Position numbers and translations under genes: made by a program. A DNA stretch of 64,000 bases, taken from contig NZ_CANLSU010000001.1 of assembly GCF_947493875.1 (NCBI RefSeq), forward strand, positions 1 to 64,000, written 5' to 3'. Below the pieces are notes generated by a model. That model made no database searches, was not told the DNA's origin, and worked only from the letters and a program-made list of their open reading frames with translations. Below, in pieces: positions 28,122 through 39,161 of this stretch. Origin of the DNA: an uncultured Marinococcus sp. (GTDB taxonomy: Bacteria; Bacillota; Bacilli; Bacillales; Marinococcaceae). Positions within the stretch are counted from its first letter, which is position 1. The number at the start of each line of letters is the position of its first letter.

Positions 28122-31100
28122 ATGTCACTGCACGCATACTCGGAATACAGCATTTTGCAAAGCACGATCCGGCTCGAAAATCTTGTGCGCAAAGCAAAGG
28201 AATACAACTGGCCGGCTGCAGCGGTTACTGATCGGGATACGATGCACGGCGCAGTTGCTTTTTACCGCCTCTGCCGGCAGTATCAGGTGAAAGGTCTCCC
28301 GGGGATTGAATTGTGGGTCCAGGGAGACATGAATGAGGACGAAGAATTTCCGGTGGTGGCGCTCCCGCAGAACAATCAGGGATACGCGCAGCTCATGCGG
28401 TGGGCCGGGGATAAACAACAGGACAAGCAGGTAACATGGGAACAACTGGCAGGCTCTGCCGGTTGTCTTTTTATCCTCCCGCTTGAAAACAGTGAGCCGG
28501 GCACCTTTAAGAACAGCCAGGACGCGTTACATGCATTTTTTGAAAAGTGGAGCAGGCGGTTCAAGCCTGACGCACTATGGCTTGAAGCACCAAAGGCTGG
28601 AGAGGAAATAGAATGGAGAAGGGCTGCAGAGCAGTTCGGACTATCGATGGCAGCGTCTCCATTAATCAATATGCAAACAACCGAAGAGGAGCGGGCCTAT
28701 AAGCTGCTGCATGCAGTAAAGAAAGGCAGCGTCTGGAAGGATACGGTAATAGAGCAGAGGCCTTTCTCACTCGAAATGTGGCAGCAGGCAGCATCTGATT
28801 TGTATGAAGCTGAGCATATTGAAAACTGGAAACGGGCAGCTGATAAATGCGACGTAGACATTTCACTCGGGGAAACGCATCTGCCTGTATTTCCAACTCC
28901 GCATGAGCAGTCTGCGGGCCTGTATTTAAAAAAGCTCGCGGAAAAAGGGATGCAAAAGCGTTATAATGCTGTCTCAGAACAAATGAGAGAGCGATTGGAG
29001 CATGAACTGAACGTTATTACCGAAGCAGGCTTTGCTGATTATTTTTTAATTGTGCAGGATTTTGTGGCGTTTGCTAAAAAACAGGGCATGTATGTAGGGC
29101 CGGGCAGAGGATCGGCAGCTGGATCGCTTGTTTCCTATCTTATCGGTATTACAGATGTGGATCCCCTGCAGTACGGCCTTCTTTTTGAGCGTTTTTTAAA
29201 TCCGGAACGTACGGCGCTTCCGGACATAGATATTGACTTCCCGGATCACCGAAGGGAAGAAGTACTGCACTATTTACGGAATAAATACGGGGAAAACCAT
29301 GTGGCTCAGATTGTTACATTCAATACATTCGGGGCACGGGCGGCAATAAGGGATGCGGGAAGGGTACTCGAAATTCCCCAGGGACTCATTAACCGCACGG
29401 CCGGTATGTTTTCAGGCTCTGATTCCATTGCCGGAAAAACTGCCGGTGACAAACAGCTGCAGCAGTGGCAGCAGAATGAACCAAAAGTTGATTCCCTTCT
29501 CCGGGCAGCTTCTTTTTTGGAGGGGCTGCCGCGCCAGACATCTATTCACGCAGCCGGTATCGTGCTAAGCAGCGAACGGCTGGAATCCTATACTCCCTTA
29601 ATGGAGAGAAACGGCTCGCTGCTGTTAACACAGTATCCAATGGAAGACCTTGAAGCTCTCGGACTTGTGAAAATCGACCTGCTGGGGCTTCGGAATTTAA
29701 CACTGCTCGAATATATGACTGAGGCGGTTCAAAAAGTAGAGAAGGATTTTCAGTTAAGGTACATTCCGATGGATGATGAAAAAACGTATCAACTGCTGAG
29801 CGAGGGGAAAACGAACGGGATATTTCAGCTTGAGTCGGCAGGGATGAAATCTGCTCTGCAGCAGATCTGGCCCGACCGTTTTGAAGATATTGCCGCGGTG
29901 AGCGCCCTTTACCGTCCGGGCCCGATGGCTCAGATTCCGCTGTATGCAGAGCGCAAGCATGGAATAAAAGAAATGCCCGAACTTCCTGAACATATTGAAG
30001 ACATCGCGGGATCTACGTACGGCATTATCGTATACCAGGAGCAGATTATGCAGATTGCGGTGAAAGTGGCAGGATATTCGATGGGAGAAGCAGATTCCTT
30101 CCGGAGGGCTATCAGCAAAAAAGATACTGGTGAAATGAAAAAAGAAGAAAAACGGTTTCTTGAAAAAGCCGCAGCTTCGGGCGTGCCGAAAACGGAAGCA
30201 GAAACAATATTCAGCTGGATCGGGCAATTTGCCAATTATGGCTTTAATAAAAGCCACGCAGTAGCCTACAGCGTTATTTCCTATCAGCTGGCCTATATTA
30301 AAGCCCACTATCCGGCCGTTTTTTTCTCCTCCTTAATGACCACTCACGTACGAAGCGAAGAAAAGTTTCTGGAGTACCAGCGGGAAGCAAAGGAGCTTGG
30401 CATTAGACTGCTTCCGCCTTCCATAAATCAAAGCGGCTATGGGTTTCGTATCGAGGAAGGAAATCTCCGTTTTGGCTTGAATATCATTAAACAGGCAGGC
30501 AAAAATAATATCCAGATGATTTTAAAAGAAAGACACAGCGGAGGGCGGTTTGAATACTGGCTTGATTTTCTTCACCGCGTGGACACAAGAGCTATTGGCC
30601 GGCAGGGATTTGTGTACCTTATTCAGGCTGGCGTGTTTGATGAATTTGGCGTCGAGCGGTCAACGCTGCTCGCTTCGCTTGATCGTTCCCTGCGGATGAT
30701 CGAAGGAGAGCAGGAATTCCAGGAGTTTGGTACAGAGCTGGCACCGAGAATGCGCTGGATTGAAGCTGAACCCCTTACCCGGGAAGAAAAGCTTGAGATG
30801 GAAAAAGAAGCCTCCGGATATTACTTGAGCGGCCACCCGCTGGATGCCTACAATGAACTTTTTGCTTCCTTCCGGTTATGGGACCTTGGACGTTCTCTTC
30901 CAACGGATAATCAGCTGCGCTGGGCCGGCGGGTTCGTGAGGACGGTGAAAACCGTGAGAACAAAAAATGGACAGTCCATGTGCTTTCTGACGATGGATGA
31001 TGGCTCCGGGGAGCTTGAAGTGGTAGTATTTCCGAATGTCTACCGGAGTGTGAAATCACTGCTTACAGAAAAATCGATTCTTCTGGTCCAGGGGCGCACC

Positions 31101-31418
31101 GATAAACAGGCCCGCAGCAGCAAGATGATTGCAGAAGCGTGTCTATCTCTGCAGGAGCTTGAAAAGCAGTCAGAGAGTACGCTGTTTGTTAAACTGCCGG
31201 AAGAAGGCGGAGAGCAGGCGCTGAGCCGGATTAAGCGGGTGCTTCGGCAGTCACCCGGGGCTGTGCCTGTCATCGTCTATGACGAACAGCAAAAGCGTAC
31301 CATTCAGCTCGAACCCAGTCTGAAAACAAATGCCGGAAATGCATGCATACGCGAACTTGAAAAGGTTGTATCAAAAGAATCTATTATTTTAAAACCAAAG
31401 AAAGATGCCGCTGACTGA
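28122..31418 (+). CDS. dnaE: DNA polymerase III alpha subunit DnaE
   Basis: Error-prone replicative polymerase that extends primers on the lagging strand and acts alongside PolC. The 1098 residues comprise an N-terminal PHP domain whose usual metal histidines are largely replaced (SLHAYSEYS, VTDRDTMHG), so no proofreading is expected. The polymerase palm follows with GPGRGSAAGS (about 327) and PDIDIDFPD (about 367), then the finger and helix-hairpin-helix regions and a C-terminal OB fold (about 940-1020). ATG at 28122 follows GGGAGGGG. Confidence 0.97.
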   Translation: MSLHAYSEYSILQSTIRLENLVRKAKEYNWPAAAVTDRDTMHGAVAFYRLCRQYQVKGLPGIELWVQGDMNEDEEFPVVALPQNNQGYAQLMRWAGDKQQDKQVTWEQLAGSAGCLFILPLENSEPGTFKNSQDALHAFFEKWSRRFKPDALWLEAPKAGEEIEWRRAAEQFGLSMAASPLINMQTTEEERAYKLLHAVKKGSVWKDTVIEQRPFSLEMWQQAASDLYEAEHIENWKRAADKCDVDISLGETHLPVFPTPHEQSAGLYLKKLAEKGMQKRYNAVSEQMRERLEHELNVITEAGFADYFLIVQDFVAFAKKQGMYVGPGRGSAAGSLVSYLIGITDVDPLQYGLLFERFLNPERTALPDIDIDFPDHRREEVLHYLRNKYGENHVAQIVTFNTFGARAAIRDAGRVLEIPQGLINRTAGMFSGSDSIAGKTAGDKQLQQWQQNEPKVDSLLRAASFLEGLPRQTSIHAAGIVLSSERLESYTPLMERNGSLLLTQYPMEDLEALGLVKIDLLGLRNLTLLEYMTEAVQKVEKDFQLRYIPMDDEKTYQLLSEGKTNGIFQLESAGMKSALQQIWPDRFEDIAAVSALYRPGPMAQIPLYAERKHGIKEMPELPEHIEDIAGSTYGIIVYQEQIMQIAVKVAGYSMGEADSFRRAISKKDTGEMKKEEKRFLEKAAASGVPKTEAETIFSWIGQFANYGFNKSHAVAYSVISYQLAYIKAHYPAVFFSSLMTTHVRSEEKFLEYQREAKELGIRLLPPSINQSGYGFRIEEGNLRFGLNIIKQAGKNNIQMILKERHSGGRFEYWLDFLHRVDTRAIGRQGFVYLIQAGVFDEFGVERSTLLASLDRSLRMIEGEQEFQEFGTELAPRMRWIEAEPLTREEKLEMEKEASGYYLSGHPLDAYNELFASFRLWDLGRSLPTDNQLRWAGGFVRTVKTVRTKNGQSMCFLTMDDGSGELEVVVFPNVYRSVKSLLTEKSILLVQGRTDKQARSSKMIAEACLSLQELEKQSESTLFVKLPEEGGEQALSRIKRVLRQSPGAVPVIVYDEQQKRTIQLEPSLKTNAGNACIRELEKVVSKESIILKPKKDAAD

Positions 31419-31470
31419 TTATTCTGTTATAATAGGTAACGTTTATAATTAAAATGAATGAAACACTTGA

Positions 31471-31488
31471 TGTGCTTCTAAAAGCACA
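31471..31488 (+). other. Small stem-loop upstream of malic enzyme
   Basis: Seven-base arms TGTGCTT / AAGCACA around CTAA, about 45 nt before the start codon, with no T run. Function unknown. Confidence 0.3.
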
Positions 31489-31532
31489 GGGTTATGATTA
31501 AAATATAAAACATGCTGAAGGAGAGTGGCACT

Positions 31533-32768
31533 ATGCCGACAACCCGCGAAGAAGCACTACATATTCATAAACAGAATCAGGGAAAACTGGAAACGGTCTC
31601 GAAAGTACCGGTGAGGAATGGAAGAGATTTAAGTCTGGCATATTCTCCAGGAGTGGCCGAGCCGTGCAAAGAAATTTTTGATGATAAGCAAAAAGTATTT
31701 GAGTATACAATGAAAGGTAATATGGTAGCGGTCGTCTCCGATGGCTCTGCCGTGCTTGGACTGGGCAATATCGGCCCGGAAGCATCCCTCCCGGTTATGG
31801 AAGGGAAAGCGGTTCTCTTTAAATCATTCGCGGGTGTAGATGCTTTTCCGATCTGCCTTGAAACAAATGATGTGGATAAAATCGTCGAGACGGTAAAATT
31901 AATGCAGCCGACGTTTGGCGGCGTAAATCTGGAAGATATTGCCGCTCCTAACTGCTTTGTCATTGAAGAACGACTGAAAAAAGAAACAAATATTCCTGTT
32001 TTTCATGATGATCAGCACGGAACGGCAATTGTTACCGTAGCCGGATTAATCAATGCCCTGAAGCTCAATAAAAAGCATATGTCTGAAATCCGCGTAGTTA
32101 TTAACGGGGCAGGCTCAGCCGGAATTGCTATTATTAAACTTCTGCGCCGCTTTGGAGTGAAAGACGTGATTTTATGCGACTCCAAGGGAGCCATTTACGA
32201 AGGGCGTCCGGAAGGCATGAACGACATGAAAGCGGAAGTCGCAAAAGTAACGAACAATGAAAATGTTTCCGGTGGATTAAAAGAGGTTGTCCAGAATACG
32301 GATGTATTTATTGGTGTTTCTGTGGCGGGAGTATTATCGAAAGAAATGGTAGAGTCCATGAATGATGACCCTATCATCTTTGCAATGGCCAACCCGGATC
32401 CTGAAATCACTCCGGACGATGCCAAGGAAGCCGGGGCGAAGGTAATTGGCACGGGCCGTTCCGATTTTCCAAACCAGGTAAACAACGTGCTCGCGTTTCC
32501 GGGCATTTTTCGGGGAGCACTCGATGTAAACGCCACTCACATTAATGAGGATATGAAAAAAGCAGCTGTATATGCTATTGCAGAGCTGATCACAGAAGAT
32601 GAGCTGAACGAAGACTATGTTATTCCAAATCCGTTTGATCCGAGAGTTGCCCCGGAAGTGGCTGCAGCAGTAGCGAAAACAGCGATGGAAACAGGTGTGG
32701 CGCGAAAAAATGCTGACCCGGAAAAAATCAAAGAAAAAACTAGAGCTCTTTCTGATATCGAAGAATAG
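31533..32768 (+). CDS. ytsJ: NAD(P)-dependent malic enzyme (YtsJ type)
   Basis: Oxidatively decarboxylates malate to pyruvate. The 411-residue chain is of the short bacterial type: SLAYSPGVAEPC with the catalytic tyrosine, VSDGSAVLGLGNIGP, the metal-binding VFHDDQHGTAIV and a Rossmann loop VINGAGSAG. In B. subtilis the gene at this place, YtsJ, is the main NADP-using malic enzyme. ATG at 31533 has AAGGAGAG 7 nt upstream. It precedes accDA, linking malate to pyruvate and NADPH supply. Confidence 0.94.
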   Translation: MPTTREEALHIHKQNQGKLETVSKVPVRNGRDLSLAYSPGVAEPCKEIFDDKQKVFEYTMKGNMVAVVSDGSAVLGLGNIGPEASLPVMEGKAVLFKSFAGVDAFPICLETNDVDKIVETVKLMQPTFGGVNLEDIAAPNCFVIEERLKKETNIPVFHDDQHGTAIVTVAGLINALKLNKKHMSEIRVVINGAGSAGIAIIKLLRRFGVKDVILCDSKGAIYEGRPEGMNDMKAEVAKVTNNENVSGGLKEVVQNTDVFIGVSVAGVLSKEMVESMNDDPIIFAMANPDPEITPDDAKEAGAKVIGTGRSDFPNQVNNVLAFPGIFRGALDVNATHINEDMKKAAVYAIAELITEDELNEDYVIPNPFDPRVAPEVAAAVAKTAMETGVARKNADPEKIKEKTRALSDIEE

Positions 32769-32857
32769 TAAAGACCTATATTTCTAACCATTGAAGATGT
32801 CTGGCTTTTCCTATATATTAGAACTTGTATGTGATAAACTATGTGGAAGACTAATAC

Positions 32858-32891
32858 CAGGAGCGATCGCTGATAAAACGGTCGCTCCTGA
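32858..32891 (+). terminator. Stem-loop after ytsJ, possible terminator
   Basis: Arms CAGGAGCGA / TCGCTCCTG with a 16-nt loop that includes part of a GCGATCGC palindrome. No T run follows, so termination is uncertain. No convincing promoter was found in the remaining 265-bp gap before accD. Confidence 0.4.
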
Positions 32892-33033
32892 TGTACGTCT
32901 GCAAATAAGACAACAGCGCTGCGTTATGTACACCCGCTGAACGGTGAATTACATTCCGGGACGCTGCAGTCTGCTTGCGTTTTTATTATTTGCGGAGCAG
33001 CCAAGCATTAAATATGAAGAAGGTGTCTTTATG

Positions 33034-33879
33034 ATGATCAAAGATTTATTCAGCAAAAGGCGGAAATATGCTTCAATGCCGGCTGAACGGGAACAGCCGA
33101 AAACAATGAATGAGGGCGTTATGACAAAATGCCCCAAATGCAAAACAATTGTATATACAAAAGAGTTAATGAAACATGCCAATGTCTGCATGCACTGTGG
33201 TCATCATATGCCGATGACTCCTTCCGAACGGATTGATTTGATCCTCGATACGGACTCTTTCCGTGAATTGAACCCCCATATGGTCTCGGCAGATCCTCTG
33301 GAGTTTCCGGAATACAAAGAAAAACTCGAAAAAGATCAGAAAAAGACTGGTCATAAAGAAGCGGTCGTCACAGGTGAAGGGATGATCGGAGGCACCCCGG
33401 TGGTTCTTGGTGTTATGGACCCGGCGTTTCGGATGGGAAGTATGGGCTCAGTAGTCGGGGAAAAAATCACCCGCGCAATCGAACGGGCACTTGATCTCCA
33501 TGCGCCCTTCATTCTGTTTTCTGCTTCAGGCGGAGCCCGGATGCAGGAGGGAATTTTAAGCCTCATGCAAATGGCCAAAACGAGTGCAGCGCTGAAAAAA
33601 ATGGATGAAGCAGGGCTTTTGTTTGTATCAGTTATGACTCACCCTACTACCGGTGGCGTTTCTGCAAGCTTTGCCTCTCTCGGGGATTACAATTTTGCCG
33701 AACCGGAAGCACTGATCGGCTTTGCCGGACGAAGAATAATTGAACAGACGATACGCCAGGAGCTTCCCGAAGACTTTCAGACAGCGGAATTTTTGCTTAA
33801 ACACGGCCAGCTCGACAAGGTACTGCATAGGAAGGACATAAAAAATGTTTTGTCCGCGATCGTGCAGATGCATACGTGA
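33034..33879 (+). CDS. accD: Acetyl-CoA carboxylase carboxyltransferase subunit beta
   Basis: With AccA transfers carboxyl from biotin to acetyl-CoA, the first committed step of fatty acid synthesis. The 281-residue subunit starts with [13 protein letters not shown] and has a four-cysteine zinc ribbon (CPKC near 33-36 and CMHC near 52-55), then the crotonase-like core with [13 protein letters not shown] at 33034 has AGGTG 8 nt upstream and aligns with the B. subtilis start; ATG at 33031 is adjacent. The next gene is accA, 15 nt on. Confidence 0.96.
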   Translation: MIKDLFSKRRKYASMPAEREQPKTMNEGVMTKCPKCKTIVYTKELMKHANVCMHCGHHMPMTPSERIDLILDTDSFRELNPHMVSADPLEFPEYKEKLEKDQKKTGHKEAVVTGEGMIGGTPVVLGVMDPAFRMGSMGSVVGEKITRAIERALDLHAPFILFSASGGARMQEGILSLMQMAKTSAALKKMDEAGLLFVSVMTHPTTGGVSASFASLGDYNFAEPEALIGFAGRRIIEQTIRQELPEDFQTAEFLLKHGQLDKVLHRKDIKNVLSAIVQMHT

Positions 33880-33894
33880 AGGGAGTAAGTGACA

Positions 33895-34857
33895 ATGGAA
33901 AATCATCTTCCTTTTGAAAAACCAATCATGGAGCTCCGAAACAAAATCGATGAGTTAAAAAGCTTCACAGATGAAAAGGACATTGATTTAAGCGGAGAAA
34001 TAGAAAAACTGGAACAGCGGCTCGAGCAGCTCGAAGCAGAAGTATATAATAATTTAAAGCCGTGGCAGCGCGTCCAGATCGCGAGGCACCCGGAGCGTCC
34101 GACTACGCTGGATTATATTGACAGTTTGTTTGAGCAGTTCATCGAGCTGCACGGTGACCGGCTGTTTGGCGATGACGAAGCAATTGTCGGAGGAATTGCC
34201 TTTTTTGAAGGAAGCCCGGTAACTGTTATCGGACATCAGCGCGGACGGGACACAAAGGAAAATGTACGCCGGAATTTCGGCATGCCGCATCCGGAAGGGT
34301 ACCGCAAGGCGCTTCGTCTTATGAAGCAGGCGGAAAAGTTCAACCGTCCGGTCATCTGCTTTGTTGATACGAAGGGTGCTTATCCCGGAAAAGCAGCAGA
34401 AGAGCGCGGCCAGAGTGAAGCTATCGCCCGTAACCTGATGGAAATGGCCGGACTGAAAGTGCCGGTGATTAGTGTTGTTATTGGAGAAGGCGGCAGCGGA
34501 GGCGGCCTTGCGCTTGGAGTAGCGAATCATGTACATATGTTCGAAAATTCATGGTATTCGACGATTTCTCCAGAGGGGGCTTCCTCTATCCTCTGGAAGG
34601 ATGCTTCGTATGCAAGGGAAGCTGCCGAGGCTATGCGAATCACAGCCGGAGACCTGAAGGAATTTGGAGTGATTGATGAGATTGTGAGAGAACCCCGGGG
34701 AGGGGCCCATCATGATCCGAAAGAACAGATGGCTATTCTGAGAAAGACGCTTCAGCAGTCATTGAAGGATCTGCTTGTATTAACGCCGAATGAATTAATA
34801 GAATCAAGATATGAAAAATTTAAGCAGATGGGCACGTTTGAAGAAAGTGATTTTTAG
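33895..34857 (+). CDS. accA: Acetyl-CoA carboxylase carboxyltransferase subunit alpha
   Basis: Partner of AccD in the heterotetrameric carboxyltransferase. The 320-residue chain begins with a coiled segment (about 8-50) and then has the family signatures [32 protein letters not shown] and [17 protein letters not shown] at 33895 lies 9 nt after GGGAG; the GTG two codons earlier is too close. The accDA pair ends at a strong terminator. Confidence 0.97.
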   Translation: MENHLPFEKPIMELRNKIDELKSFTDEKDIDLSGEIEKLEQRLEQLEAEVYNNLKPWQRVQIARHPERPTTLDYIDSLFEQFIELHGDRLFGDDEAIVGGIAFFEGSPVTVIGHQRGRDTKENVRRNFGMPHPEGYRKALRLMKQAEKFNRPVICFVDTKGAYPGKAAEERGQSEAIARNLMEMAGLKVPVISVVIGEGGSGGGLALGVANHVHMFENSWYSTISPEGASSILWKDASYAREAAEAMRITAGDLKEFGVIDEIVREPRGGAHHDPKEQMAILRKTLQQSLKDLLVLTPNELIESRYEKFKQMGTFEESDF

Positions 34858-34858
34858 G

Positions 34859-34882
34859 AAAGCGCCGGATGGCGCTTTTTTT
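34859..34882 (+). terminator. Terminator of accDA
   Basis: Arms AAAGCGCC / GGCGCTTT around GGAT with a T run. Confidence 0.92.
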
Positions 34883-34989
34883 ATGAAATTGAGCAGAGTC
34901 CTGCTGGGCATGTGATATTGGAAAAGACGTGCTGGAAGCTGTCATAGAGGCTTCGTGTGGTGTGGATTTTTGTTTAAAGCGGCTTTTAA

Positions 34990-36027
<1,038 letters not shown>

Positions 36028-36111
36028 TTCCGGGTTCAAGGCAGTGTCACGAATGAAAAGTTTCTGTGGTACAATAAACTAGGATTTTAGAGAGAGAATA
36101 GGAGGAAGATC

Positions 36112-37866
36112 ATGCGAAAAACAAAAATTGTATGTACGATAGGACCGGCAAGCGAAGCGCCGGAAACGCTGGAAAAATTAATTAAAAATGGCATGAACGT
36201 AGCGAGACTCAACTTTTCCCACGGGGACTTTGATGAACATCAGGCCCGGATTGACAGCATACGCGAAGTTTCCGCCCGCCTGAAAAAAAATGTCGCTATT
36301 CTGCTGGATACAAAGGGGCCGGAAGTACGGACTCATACGATGGAAGGCGGCGCCATTCAGCTTGAAAAAGGGCAGTCACTCATCATCAGCACAGAAGAAG
36401 TTGTAGGGACGACGGAAAAAATCTCTGTCACCCACGGCGGCCTGACGGAGGATATGGAAGTCGGCAAAAAAATCCTTCTTGATGACGGGCTGATTGAGCT
36501 TGAAGTAACCGGTATCGAGGAGAAGGAAGTTCATACGAAAGTGCTCAATAGCGGCGAACTGAAAAACAAAAAGGGCGTTAACCTTCCGAACGTGAAGGTC
36601 AATCTGCCGGGTATAACAGAAAAAGATGCAGATGACATTGAATTTGGAATCAGAAACAACGTCGATTTTATTGCTGCTTCATTTGTACGCCGGGCCTCCG
36701 ATGTTTTGGAAATCCGCGAGCTTCTGGAAAAGCACGGAGCAGAAGACACATTCATCGTGCCGAAAATTGAAAACCAGGAAGGCATCGACAATGTCGAGGA
36801 AATTCTTGAAGTGTCCGACGGACTGATGGTGGCGCGCGGAGATATGGGCGTTGAAATCCCGCCAGAAGAAGTGCCGCTCGTGCAAAAGCGCCTGATTAAA
36901 CGCTGCAATTTCCTGGCCAAGCCGGTCATTACAGCTACGCAGATGCTCGATTCCATGCAGCACAATCCACGTCCAACCCGCGCTGAAGCAAGTGACGTGG
37001 CGAATGCCATTTTTGATGGTACAGATGCCATCATGCTTTCCGGGGAAACAGCAGCCGGGGACTATCCGGTGGAATCCGTGGAAACAATGAGCAACATCGC
37101 GCTGAGAGCAGAGTCATCCCTGCAGTACCGCAATACGCTTGATGAAAAAACAAAAGAAAGCAAGCCTTCAATTACCAACTCCATTGGGCAGTCCGTTGCC
37201 TATACGGCCCATTCATTGAATGCTTCGGCGATTTTGACTGCCACTGAAAGCGGGTATACTGCACGCATTGTTTCAAAATACCGTCCTGAGTCACCGATCA
37301 TTGCGGTTACAAGTAATGAACGTGTCTATCGTCGTCTCGCTTTGATCTGGGGCGTTGAGGGACTGCTTGGAACAAAATCCAGCACTACCGATGAAATGCT
37401 TGATGTCACCGTAAGCAAAGCTCTTTCAGAAGAGCTCGTCAGCCGCGGGGATCTTGTGGTTATCTCTGCCGGAGTCCCTGTAGGTGAAACAGGAACGACT
37501 AACCTGATGAAGGTCCATGTGATCGGTGAAACGGTTGCCAAAGGACAGGGCATTGGCCGTTATACTGCAGCAGGAAGAGTAGTCGTTGCCGGCAGCGCAG
37601 AAGAAGCAAATGCCAAAATGACCGAGGGGGCAGTGCTTGTCACTCAGGCGACGGATAAAGATATGATGCCGGCTGTGGAAAAAGCGCTGGCTGTGGTCAC
37701 AGAAGAAGGCGGCTTAACCTCCCATGCGGCTGTTGTAGGGCTGAACCTGGGTATCCCTGTAGTAGTAGGTGTGGAAGAAGCCAGGAGCTTGTTTGAAGAC
37801 GGAGAGGAAATTACAGTCGACGCTTCAAGAGGTGACATTTACCGCGGGCATGCAAGTGTACTGTAA
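36112..37866 (+). CDS. pyk: Pyruvate kinase with C-terminal PEP-utiliser (swivelling) domain
   Basis: Makes pyruvate and ATP from phosphoenolpyruvate. Of 584 residues the first 470 are the canonical kinase ([30 protein letters not shown]), and the last 110 are the extra domain typical of Bacillaceae, with [18 protein letters not shown] resembling the phosphohistidine domain of PTS enzyme I and PPDK. ATG at 36112 follows GGAGGAAG. It belongs to the pfkA-pyk operon. Confidence 0.98.
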   Translation: MRKTKIVCTIGPASEAPETLEKLIKNGMNVARLNFSHGDFDEHQARIDSIREVSARLKKNVAILLDTKGPEVRTHTMEGGAIQLEKGQSLIISTEEVVGTTEKISVTHGGLTEDMEVGKKILLDDGLIELEVTGIEEKEVHTKVLNSGELKNKKGVNLPNVKVNLPGITEKDADDIEFGIRNNVDFIAASFVRRASDVLEIRELLEKHGAEDTFIVPKIENQEGIDNVEEILEVSDGLMVARGDMGVEIPPEEVPLVQKRLIKRCNFLAKPVITATQMLDSMQHNPRPTRAEASDVANAIFDGTDAIMLSGETAAGDYPVESVETMSNIALRAESSLQYRNTLDEKTKESKPSITNSIGQSVAYTAHSLNASAILTATESGYTARIVSKYRPESPIIAVTSNERVYRRLALIWGVEGLLGTKSSTTDEMLDVTVSKALSEELVSRGDLVVISAGVPVGETGTTNLMKVHVIGETVAKGQGIGRYTAAGRVVVAGSAEEANAKMTEGAVLVTQATDKDMMPAVEKALAVVTEEGGLTSHAAVVGLNLGIPVVVGVEEARSLFEDGEEITVDASRGDIYRGHASVL

Positions 37867-37938
37867 GGAATTTATAACCTGCAGTACTGAAACGGTGCAG
37901 AGATCTGGATAAAATTTTAAATGAAAGGGGGCGGGCAG

Positions 37939-38337
37939 ATGGCTAAATGGTTTTTATTACTGCTGATTATTGTACCGGCCGCAGAAGTAGGTGTATTAAT
38001 ATTATCCGGCAACACGATTGGCATATGGCCGACAATTGCACTCATTATTGCAACAGGCCTGCTTGGGGCCTGGCTGGCGAAGCGGGAAGGCCTGCAGGTG
38101 TTCCGTACGCTTCAGCTGCAGACACAGCGGGGAGAAATGCCTGGAGATATTGTGCTCGATGGTGTATGTATTCTCGTCGGTGGTACGCTGCTGCTCACCC
38201 CGGGCTTTATCACAGACGCTCTCGGTTTCAGCCTGTTAATCCCGTGGTCGAGAAAAGGAATGAAAGCAGTACTGAAGAAATGGTTTAAAAAAATGGTGGA
38301 TAACGGGAATATAAGAGTGATGGGGCGCAGGTGGTAA
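37939..38337 (+). CDS. fxsA: FxsA family membrane protein
   Basis: Small membrane protein of about 132 residues; its E. coli homologue relieves F-plasmid exclusion of phage T7 when overproduced, but the normal role is unknown. Three or four hydrophobic helices are visible (FLLLLIIVPAAEVGVLI, TIALIIATGLLGAWLA, GVCILVGGTLLLTPGFITDAL), with the family's GxLLLTPGFxTD motif. ATG at 37939 follows AAAGGGGGCGGG; ATG at 37921 has no ribosome site. It lies after pyk as in B. subtilis. Confidence 0.9.
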   Translation: MAKWFLLLLIIVPAAEVGVLILSGNTIGIWPTIALIIATGLLGAWLAKREGLQVFRTLQLQTQRGEMPGDIVLDGVCILVGGTLLLTPGFITDALGFSLLIPWSRKGMKAVLKKWFKKMVDNGNIRVMGRRW

Positions 38338-38456
38338 CCCTGCCACCCCCCTCTGCCCGATTGAAACTTCTGAAAACTTTCCGGGCGCACATGACATGAA
38401 ATTGTCAAATGTGGTAGGATTATTAGGAGCGTTTAATTTGGAAGGATGACCATGCA

Positions 38457-38930
38457 TTGTTATCGCAAGCCTCAGTTTTTTTACTTATACTGCTTGCGGT
38501 GGGGATTTTCGCAAAAAACCAGTCATTAATCATAGCTGTCGCTGCTTTAATCGTTATTAAATGGACAGGGCTGGGCGATAAAATATTTCCGTTTATGCAG
38601 GCAAAAGGCATTGAAATTGCTGTTACTATTTTGACATTTGCGGTTCTGGTCCCTATTGCTACCGGGGATATTGGCTTTCGCCAGCTGGGCGAAGCAGTTC
38701 GTTCTTATTATGCATGGATTGCGCTTGCCTCAGGTATACTGGTGGCACTTATTGCCAAGGGCGGTGTGGAGCTGCTTCAAACAGATCCGCATATTACTAC
38801 CGCGCTTGTGCTTGGAACCATTTTAGCAGTAGCTCTGTTTAACGGCATAGCCGTCGGGCCTCTTATTGGGGCCGGCATCGCTTATATTGCGATGAGAGCC
38901 GTAGAGTGGTTTTCCTCTCTCGGCGGGTAG
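38457..38930 (+). CDS. ytwI: UPF0756 (DUF441) membrane protein YtwI
   Basis: Hydrophobic protein of 157 residues with four or five membrane helices and no known function. Recognised by the family stretch FAKNQSLIIAV and LVPIATGDIGFRQLG. The start is TTG at 38457, about 10 nt after GGAAGGA; the ATG at 38452 is in another frame. The TTG start aligns with the family N-terminus. In B. subtilis ytvI (spoVV) lies between fxsA and ytwI, but here only 119 nt separate them. Confidence 0.88.
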   Translation: MLSQASVFLLILLAVGIFAKNQSLIIAVAALIVIKWTGLGDKIFPFMQAKGIEIAVTILTFAVLVPIATGDIGFRQLGEAVRSYYAWIALASGILVALIAKGGVELLQTDPHITTALVLGTILAVALFNGIAVGPLIGAGIAYIAMRAVEWFSSLGG

Positions 38931-38942
38931 TCGGCTGGATAA

Positions 38943-38964
38943 CAGCCGGAGGTATCTCCGGCTG
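38943..38964 (+). terminator. Stem-loop after ytwI, possible terminator
   Basis: Perfect 9-bp arms CAGCCGGAG / CTCCGGCTG around GTAT. No clear T run follows, so it may be weak. Confidence 0.45.
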
Positions 38965-39101
38965 CTTAAACAGGGAACAAGTCATTATTGTGTACACAAT
39001 TGAATGCGCTATACCTCCAAAAAGTGGCATTACAATGGGTTTTTATGTCAAAAACAGACTAACCGTTCTGTTTTCGAAGCGTATGTTTTATTAAAAGGAA
39101 A

Positions 39102-39135
39102 TTGTAAGCATTTTCTTCAATATGTACGCTATACT
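39102..39135 (+). promoter_or_regulatory. citZ promoter region with CcpA cre-like site
   Basis: TTGTAAGCATTTTCT at 39102-39116 fits the cre consensus WTGNAANCGNWNNCW with a single mismatch (A for G in the central CG). A -10 TATACT lies at 39130-39135; a matching -35 overlaps the cre and is weak. citZ of B. subtilis is repressed by CcpA, so the site is plausible. Confidence 0.6.
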
Positions 39136-39161
39136 TTTTGAATTAAAGGAGAGATTGTGTA

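Noticed and set aside
32810-32840. Possible FapR operator before accD (TTAGAAC... element)
   Set aside because: Only the first half resembles the FapR palindrome; the second half does not align at the right spacing.
32861-32872. GCGATCGC palindrome as a repeated genomic element
   Set aside because: It occurs in the loop side of one stem-loop only; no repetition was seen in the window.
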